From Rapana venosa (taxonomy: Eukaryota > Mollusca > Gastropoda > Neogastropoda > Muricidae), in the NCBI GenBank assembly GCA_028751875.1, contig CM054134.1, positions 69,350,526-69,414,525 on the forward strand: 64,000 bases of DNA, read 5' to 3'. Shown here piece after piece: positions 57,565 to 64,000 of the stretch (the first letter of the stretch is position 1; every line of letters begins with the position of its first letter). The notes below the pieces were generated by a model, which was not told the DNA's origin, did no database searches, and was given only the letters and a program-made list of their open reading frames with translations. The position numbers were made by a program, and so were the translations under genes.

Positions 57565-58000
57565 TTTATTATGCATCTAAAACGTGGACCATAACAGCAG
57601 ACATTGAAAGAAAGTACACAAGCAATGGAGAAGAGGCCCTTTCGCAAACTCTTTCGTATCTTATACAGAGATCACATCACTAACGAGGACGTGAAAACCA
57701 GAATTTAAAACGCCATCGAACCATAATTATGAAGAGCTCCTGACTTGAGTGAAAAGGCACAAAACTAAAGTGGCTCGGAAACATCACACGAACATCTGGA
57801 CTGGCCAAGACTGTCCTACAGGGAACTGTACAAGGAGGTAGACGAGGAGGCAGACAGAGAAAACGATGGGAAGACAACATCAGAGAATGGAATGGCCTTG
57901 ATTTGCTACGGAAAGCAGAAGGAGGACCGCAGGGATTGGAGGAAGCTGGTTGCAAAATCTCCAGTGGTGTTCCTAGGGTCCACGGGACGACGGGATAGGT
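57565..58000 (+). pseudogene. LINE 3' fragment
   Basis: Broken frames preserve AMEKRPFRKLFRILYRDHIT, VKTRI, LLT, TVLQGTVQGGRRGGRQRKRW, EDNIREW and the ending with GTCCACGGGACGACGGGATAG. It is collinear with the forward part of the LINE at 46951-47799, but with stops and frameshifts, so older. Confidence 0.8.
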
Positions 58001-58009
58001 GAAAGTAAA

Positions 58010-58335
58010 GAGTCAATGAAGGGTAGGTTCCAGTCTTCCCAATGATCCCCTAGCACACTCACTTTCACTGTCAATTTTCTAGATTTTGTTGTTGTTGTGA
58101 GGGCAGGATGAAAAAAAAGGTTGTATAAACTTAATCTTTTACCCTCAATAAAGATCATTTTGGCTTGACTTGACTTGACTGTGGGTAGGAGCTGGTCAGG
58201 AGTCCAACCTCTCTCCCCCCAAAAACAACAACAAACAAACTGTGACTCTTAAGGGAATTGAACCCACGACCTTCCAGCCAGTCACCCAAGGTGCTCATCA
58301 CTGTGCCTAGGCGGCTGGCGTTATCTCTGTTTTTT
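58010..58335 (-). repeat. SINE family C
   Basis: On the minus strand: CACAGTGATGAGCACCTTGG and GTGGGTTCAATTCCC (tRNA-like head), and CCAGTCTTCCCAATGA-type body as in 9255-9560. TTGACTTGACTTGACTG lies inside. Confidence 0.6.
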
Positions 58336-58379
58336 TTGGATTAAAAAAAAAATTCGCTTTAATTTGAACCCCCTCTCCC

Positions 58380-58680
58380 CCCCCCCCCCCCCCGTCTTCT
58401 GAAACATGTCGGGCGATTCCTCTCTATTTGACCTGAGTAACTTTTTTTTCTTTCACAACTCCACGAGGAATCTTTGGGGCATTATAGTAATTTTTTCCCC
58501 CCGGAGAATGTGTCGTAGACAAATTGAACTTAATGGCGGAGTCCACCCCTCTCCAGAAAGCAGAGTGCATGCTGGGTATGTTGGTGTCATCCATCCCACA
58601 AGCCACAGCTGCTATGGGCAGATGGATGTGTTGACGTCGGCAAAAGACTTTCTGCAAGCGTACGGGGTCCTCTGGCTGTA
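58380..58680. other. Poly(C) and a diverged repeat
   Basis: Poly(C) at 58378-58393. CAGAGTGCATGCTGGGTATG at 58560 also occurs at 7105-7125 (GAGTGCATGCTGGGTACATT), so part is an old dispersed repeat. Confidence 0.45.
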
Positions 58681-58689
58681 TTAAAAGTC

Positions 58690-59045
58690 TCACCTGAAGA
58701 ACTTTCAAGGAAGTGGATTCATTTTCTCCTGGACACCCTAGCCTCAAGTCCTTCGGATGAGATTAGAAACCGAAGTCCCGTGGGCATCTTGCGCACACGT
58801 TCCGCTTTTCGGAAGAGTAGGCCATTGTGCGCCGGTGGGAACGGATGATAAAATTTGCAAAGCTGCATGCACACGAGGATAGATGTAAAAAAGTACACGA
58901 GTGTTTATTTCATTATCCTCGAAATAAATAGAATAAAATTAAATAAATCAAAATAACTAACTAACCGGAGACTCGAACCCACAGCCTAAGATATACCCTT
59001 CAGATTATGAGTACACACTCTACCACTAGGCTATTTTCATCCCAG
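58690..59045 (+). repeat. SINE family B 3' part followed by a minus-strand tRNA-like head
   Basis: CTTCGGATGAGATTAGAAAC to CTCGAAATAAATAGAATAAA is family B. GAGACTCGAACCCACAGCC to ACCACTAGGCTATTTT (58965-59037) is a separate head on the other strand. Confidence 0.7.
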
Positions 59046-59059
59046 TTCATGGACACTTA

Positions 59060-59290
59060 GAAATAAAAACTATGTTCTTTTAGTTTGTCCTCCACGTTTG
59101 TAAAAAAAAGTGTCAGAAGTAAAATTTATACTTTTTAATTTTTGTTCCCACATGTGTAAAGAATCGTCAGTCAGAAATAAAAAAGTCTATTCTAGTTATT
59201 TTTGTTCCCACATGTGTAAAGAATCGTCAGTCAGAAATAAAAATTCTATTCTATTTATTTTTGTTCCCACATGTGTAAAGAAAAGAATAG
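59060..59290 (+). repeat. Tandem repeat, about 60-bp unit
   Basis: TTTTTGTTCCCACATGTGTA followed by AAGAATCGTCAGTCAGAAAT repeats three times with a more diverged fourth unit at the left; spacing is 60, then 59. Confidence 0.92.
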
Positions 59291-59329
59291 TCAGTTCCCA
59301 CGCTCTTGCCCCGTTCCAGGACTTCACCA

Positions 59330-59600
59330 TGTGTGTGTTTAATTATGTACAGGGTAAGCCAGCTCTGGTAGGTCATCTTGGACTTCAAGGACTATCGCCC
59401 ATTCATGAAGTGATCTCTTCCTAATCTCGCCTACAGTTTGATCTGCTTTGTGAGTGGCCTTATGGAGATTAGTCAATCGTTTCTGTATCTCGTCCTTGAG
59501 ATGAAGTAGTTGGCGAGTGGGGTCGTTGTGCTGTGCAAGGGTCCCTGTCCCTAGCACTGTCGTGATTTTAGGGTAAGGGTTGAACGTTTTCACATGGGGT
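59330..59600 (-). other. Coding-like open segment of unknown origin
   Basis: A minus-strand frame of about 84 codons has normal complexity: LLHLKDEIQKRLTNLHKATH, then EIRKRSLHEWAIVLEVQDDL. The middle is amphipathic and helix-like. I recognise no family. It could be a retroelement scrap or processed gene relic; no start, splice or partner exon is evident. Confidence 0.25.
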
Positions 59601-59619
59601 GTGTAGGCCTTGTCTTCAG

Positions 59620-59700
59620 ACTGTCAAGTCAAGTCAAGTCAAAAACACTTTAATCATCCCATGAAGGGCAATTACAATACTGACAGGCACATCGATACCT
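59620..59700 (+). repeat. CAAGT repeat and short dispersed sequence
   Basis: GTCAAGTCAAGTCAAGTC then AACACTTTAATCATCCC. Confidence 0.5.
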
Positions 59701-59811
59701 ATAATGATCTCACAAAACACAAGAAAAATATACATTTCAGATTGTTCTAAACATTCCTGTAATACACCTCAACTCCTTCTCTCCCTCCCCCCTCCCCCCC
59801 TTCGTGGGGAT

Positions 59812-60145
59812 GCTGAGGGCCTGTCAGTATGACTAGCATCTCCACCTTCTTGGAACTTCTGTGCTAGAAATTCCATCTCATCTAAATCCCTCTCTTTGTT
59901 TCTGCTTCGTTCCTTCCTGTCACCCCCTTCTTGTCTATTTTCTGCCTTCTTGGTCCCATTCTCCTGCCTCTTTTTTCTTTTCTCCCAGAAAGACTTAAGA
60001 GATAACAGTTCTCTCCCGTACCGAAGTCGGATGCGGCTGGGCCTGACTTGTCAGGCGCTTAACGGCAGCAGCGGGGCGCATTTTCGCTCTTGATATGACA
60101 GACAACAATTGTTGCTGTCCGAGCCTTCAAGGACGAAGATGAATA
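59812..60145 (+). repeat. 3'-tailed retroposon family G
   Basis: GGGCCTGTCAGTATGACTAG through TTCCTTCCTGTCACCCCCTT and GGGCCTGACTTGTCAGGCGC to GCTGTCCGAGCCTTC. Confidence 0.87.
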
Positions 60146-60184
60146 CACCTTAACGAGTTTCTGTACTCTCTGCCCAGTCCCGCA

Positions 60185-60325
60185 ATCACCTTGTGGTTAG
60201 AACATCGTGGTCGTGGTCTGACAGTTTGGGAGGGCGCGGGTTTAAACCTCGGATGTGATTTTTGTCCAAAGGGATTTCCCTCCTGAAGTTAACATATGCA
60301 CAGACTCCATTTAGCACCCTGATGG
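60185..60325 (+). repeat. tRNA-like SINE head (family B type)
   Basis: CACCTTGTGGTTAGAACATC and CGCGGGTTTAAACCTCGG, then AGTTAACATATGCACAGACT. Confidence 0.55.
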
Positions 60326-60329
60326 TTTG

Positions 60330-60775
60330 TTTTATGCGCAGATGAAACCTTTGTTCACAACATTTATCTTTCAAGCTTTGTTTTATGTGCTTGTGAATGA
60401 AGTCTTGTGAACTGGAGTTGTTTTTCAAAACACGAAAGTACTAATAGTTGTTACGCATTTGACATCATTTTTGCTCTAAAAACACTCCTTGTACCTTACT
60501 TGGCACTGTAATAATGAATTATGTGTTAATTTTTTTTCAAAACACAATATCAGCACACTGCATATTACTTACATATACAATGAATACTTTGCAATGCTGG
60601 TGGAGTACGTGGCTTATAAGAGAATAATATAACTTGCAATGACAAGAACAACAACAACACAACAAATTGCTGGAATTTCAAGCCTAGAGATAATATGTTG
60701 TGATAGGAATGCTGTAGTATAAGTATTGTGTTATCTTCACACTCCAGGAACAAGATATCCCAGAGAATATCATCA
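60330..60775. other. Intergenic, nothing recognised
   Basis: AT-rich DNA before the polypurine block. Confidence 0.4.
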
Positions 60776-60779
60776 GGTA

Positions 60780-62405
60780 GTATGGAGGGGAGCTAGCAAG
60801 GAGCAGGACAGAGAGGAGGGAACAGGGAGGAGGAGGAGAGCAGAGAGGAGGAGGAGAGCAGAGAGGAGAGGAGAGGAGCAGGGAGGAAGGCAAGAGAAGG
60901 GCAGAGGGTAGTAGCGAGTAGGGCAGCCAGGAGGCAGCAGGAAGAAGGGCAGAGAGGAGGTAGGAGGAGGAGGAGGAGGAGGGTACAGAGGGGAGGAGGG
61001 AGCAGAGAGGAGGGAGCAGGAGAGGAGGAGGAGCAGGGAGGAGAGGGAGCAGGGAGGAGGAGGGCAGGGAGGAGGGAGCAGAGAGGGAGGAGGGCAGGAG
61101 GAGGGCGGGGAGGAGGAGCAGTAGAGAGGAGGGAGCAGAGAGGAGGAAGGAGGAGGAGAGAGAGAGGAGGGAGCAGAGAGGAGGAGGAGGGAGCAGAGAG
61201 AGGAGGGAGCAGAGAGAGGAGGGAGCAGAGAGAGGAGGAGGGAGCAGGGAGAGGAGGAGCAGAGAGAGGAGGAGCAGAGAGAGAGGAGGGAGCAGGGAGA
61301 GGAGGGAGCAGAGAGAGGAAGGGGAGCAGAGAGAGGAGGGAGTAGAGAGAGGAGGGAGCAGAGAGGAGGAGGGAGGGAGCAGGGAGAGGAGGAGAGCAGG
61401 GAGAGGAGGAGGGAGCAGGGAGAGGAGGGAGCAGGGAGGAGGAGGGAGAGAGGAGGGAGCAGGAGGAGGAGGGGGCAGGGAGGAGAGGGAGCAAGGAGGA
61501 GGAGGGAGCAGAGAGAGGGCAGAGAGGAGGAGGGCAGGGAGGAGGGAGCAAGAGGAGGAGGGCATGGAGGAGGGAGCAGAGAGGAGAGGGCAGGGAGGAG
61601 GGAGGCAGAGGTGGAGGAGGGCAAAGGAGGAGGGAGCAGAGTGGAGGAGGAGCAGGGAGGCAGGGCAGGGAGGAGGAGGGCAGGGAGGAGGGAGCAGAGA
61701 TGGAGGAGGGGCAGGGAGGAGGGAGCAGAGAGGAGGAGGGCATGGAGGAGGGAGCAGGGAGAGAGGAGGAGGGCAGGGAGGAGGGAGCAGAGTGGAGGAG
61801 GGCAGGGAGCAGGGCAGGGAGGAGGAGGGCAGGGAGGAGGGAGCAGAGAGGAGGAGGGCATGGAGGGAGGAGAGAGAGGAGGGAGGAGGGCAAGGGAGGA
61901 GGGAGCAGAGAGGAGGAGGGCAGAGAGGAGGGAGCAGAGAGGAGGAGGGAGGGAGGAGAGGGAGCAGAGAGGAGGAGGGCAGGAGAGGAGGGAGCAGAGA
62001 TGGAGGAGGGCAGGGGAGCAGGGGCAGGGAGGAGGAGGGCAGGGAGGAGAGGGCAGGGAGGAGAGGCGGGGGAGGAGGGAGCAGAGAGGAGGAGGGGCAG
62101 GGAGGAGGGCAGGGAAGGAGGGAGAGAGAGGAGGAGGGCATGGAGGAGGGCAGGAGGAGGAGGGAGCAGGGAGAGGGGGAACAGGAGGAGGGAGAGGGAG
62201 GAGGAGGGAGCGGGAGGAGGAGGGGGCAGGGAGGAGGAGGGAGCAGAGAGGAGGCAGAGAGGAGGAGGGAGCAGAGAGGAGAGCAGAGAGGAGGAGGGCA
62301 GGGAGGAGGGAGCAGAGAGGAGGAGGGCAGGGAGAGAGGAAAGGGGAGCAGGGAGGAGGGAGAAAGGAGGAAGGAGGAGGGAGCATGCAGGGCGGAGGGA
62401 GGAGG
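60780..62405 (+). repeat. Polypurine minisatellite block, about 1.6 kb
   Basis: The plus strand is almost entirely A and G, built of GGAGGGAGCAGAGAGGAGG and GGGCAGGGAGGAGG variants about 11-35 bp long. It gives several long open frames on both strands because stop codons are rare in this composition. The strand asymmetry permits triplex (H-DNA) or G-quadruplex structures. Confidence 0.95.
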
Positions 62406-62545
62406 CATCTATTTCCTTGAGCTCCTTGGCCAGGCCTCAGGAGGAGGTAGAGGCAGGCGGTGTTCTCAGAAGCCCCGTCTTGTGGCGGGGCTTACGTCAC
62501 GAGCCGTGAACAGCTGATCCCACTTCAAAGCCTCGGCACCTTTCA
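62406..62545. promoter_or_regulatory. GC-richer non-repetitive segment with CRE-like site
   Basis: GTGGCGGGGCTTACGTCACG combines a GC-box-like GGCGGGGC and a CRE/ATF-like TTACGTCA. No gene is seen beside it within the window, so promoter function is only a possibility. Confidence 0.2.
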
Positions 62546-62547
62546 GC

Positions 62548-62585
62548 GCCCCCCCCCCCCCCTCTCCCCCCCCCCCCCCCCCCTC
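62548..62585 (+). repeat. Poly(C) tracts
   Basis: Two C runs of 12-17 separated by TCT. Confidence 0.9.
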
Positions 62586-62837
62586 CCGCTGCCAAAGGAG
62601 AGATAACCCAGTGTTCATCTGCTGCCTGCATCACACACACACACCCTGCCCTCTGCCTCTTTCCTTACAGTCAGTTTTGGGCGGCAAAATTCCTTGCCCT
62701 GTTTTCTTTTTTCCTGTTGATATGATTTCGAGTTGAAAAAGACGTCAAAGACAAACACAATGTATGGGTCTGAAATGTGTGTGATGCGTTAACAGCTTGT
62801 TTGGTAAGACTTTTTTTCTATTTGATTTGGTAAGACT

Positions 62838-62945
<108 letters not shown>

Positions 62946-62999
62946 AAAAGTCCTTCCTATTTAGACCTTCAACAAAGTACACAAGTTTACATAATTATA

Positions 63000-63290
63000 T
63001 TTTTCTTCGTCGTCGTCGAACGCTAAGACAATAACTAGTTGAGCAAACTGCGTTGCGCTGCCGTCAAGCGCCTGACAAGTCAGGCCCAGCGCATCTGACT
63101 TAAGTGTAGGAGAGAAATGTTATAAGTCTTTCTGGGAAAGAAAAAGGCAGGAGAATGGACCAAGAAAGCAGAAAATAGACAAGAAGGAGGTGACAGGAAG
63201 AAAAGGAGCAAGACAGAAAGAAAGAGAGGGATAGGAAAGAGGGAATTCCTAGCACAGATTTTCCAGAAGGTAGGTGATGCTATTTTATAC
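63000..63290 (-). repeat. 3'-tailed retroposon family G
   Basis: On the minus strand from 63290: TAGCATCACCTACCTTC, AGGAATTCCCTC, GGGCCTGACTTGTCAGGCGC, and the tail CGTTCGACGACGACGAAG. Confidence 0.88.
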
Positions 63291-63299
63291 TAACAGGCC

Positions 63300-63970
63300 T
63301 CTGGCATCAATGCAAGGAGGAGTTTACACAGATGTGCGCTAGGAAACCCGTTTTATGGAAAAACAAGTTCTGTTTGATGCGCTTGTTTTCAGACATCAGT
63401 CAGTAAGCATGATGAAGTCAGTTTACTATTGGTACTTATAACATAGCTATTGGTACTTGGAGACAGAATTGATTGCTCATGACTTAAGCCTCGCCCAAAG
63501 CAAAAGCTTCGTCAGTTCATGGTGTAAGCCAGGCGCCTAGGCCTACATTTAAGTGTTATTATAATGTTATATTCAGATTGCCTTTAGCCACGACAAGCTA
63601 ACTATCCACCTAGCAATCTGCACTTTCTTTTCATTGAAGGAGAAAAACAAAATCCTTCTGAAGTCGGAGCAAGTCGAAACATTCCTAGGTATGATGAGTG
63701 AGTCAGAGTGCACGTTCTGGGTGATGGACCTCCAGGGTATTAGGCTGGGGAACGCCCAACACCACCTAAGCGAAGACAGAAGAAAGACTATATTGTTATA
63801 TATTCAATAGTCAGGAACCGAAACTCTGGCCAGGTCAATCCGAAAGCATGGTCCTTACTCAATAATCCCTCAAATGCTGCCTTTAAAGTTTTATCTTGTA
63901 GTGGATTTTTAAAAATCGAATCTGACAAAATAAATTTTTATGATGAGAATGAAGTTGTAACTGGTCACCT
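63300..63970. other. Intergenic; one short repeat shared with the left edge
   Basis: Positions 63690-63770 resemble 925-1005 (GTGAGT-AGA, then GGTGATGGACCTCCAGGG / GGTGATCCCAGGGG, then GGGGAACnCC). Otherwise nothing recognised. Confidence 0.4.
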
Positions 63971-63980
63971 GCACTTGTTT

Positions 63981-64000
63981 CCCCCCCCCCCCCCCCCCCC
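63981..64000 (+). repeat. Poly(C) tract at the window end
   Basis: The window finishes in a run of about 20 C residues, so the full tract may extend beyond. Confidence 0.9.

Noticed and set aside
60684..62517. Several long open frames (up to 574 codons) on both strands
   Set aside because: They lie in the polypurine block, which rarely contains stop codons. The products are only Pro/Ser/Leu or Gly/Glu/Arg repeats, and opposite strands are equally open.

Overview
The window looks like nuclear DNA of a spiralian animal, most probably a marine mollusc (gastropod-like). The grounds are intron-bearing animal genes with GT-AG splice sites, long AT-rich 3' untranslated regions, several tRNA-derived SINE families, degraded non-LTR retrotransposons, very abundant (CA)n, (CT)n and poly(G)/poly(C) tracts, and no prokaryotic features. 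The taxonomic call is inference; no species is claimed.

Host genes occupy roughly the first 30 kb. (1) Positions 1-4.9 kb hold the last coding exon and a long presumed 3' UTR of a ZFAND5/ZFAND6-type AN1 zinc-finger gene on the plus strand. (2) Positions 6.7-10.25 kb hold a complete BOLA2 gene (minus strand, three exons, 86 codons). (3) Positions 10.5-26 kb hold a complete PEF1 (peflin) gene (plus strand, 281 codons). BOLA2 and PEF1 are head to head with 268 bp between their start codons, so they probably share a promoter. ZFAND and BOLA2 converge tail to tail.

The most interesting host-gene observation is that PEF1 has two homologous terminal coding exons about 3.1 kb apart. They encode FMDMALDSTLARI-stop and FLEMALDSTLANI-stop. 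Most of their differences are synonymous, and a 1.58-kb hAT-like DNA transposon lies between them.

From about 30 kb to the end no host gene could be recognised. This part is a repeat landscape: at least seven LINE fragments, one of them a twin-priming inversion with a 10-bp target duplication inside a minisatellite; SINEs of several families, one of which fuses a tRNA-like head to a 5S rRNA-like segment; a family of 3'-tailed retroposons; several minisatellites; and a 1.6-kb polypurine block. Three TTAA-flanked 161-162 bp MITEs lie in the gene-bearing part. The long open frames in 60.7-62.5 kb are a composition artefact.
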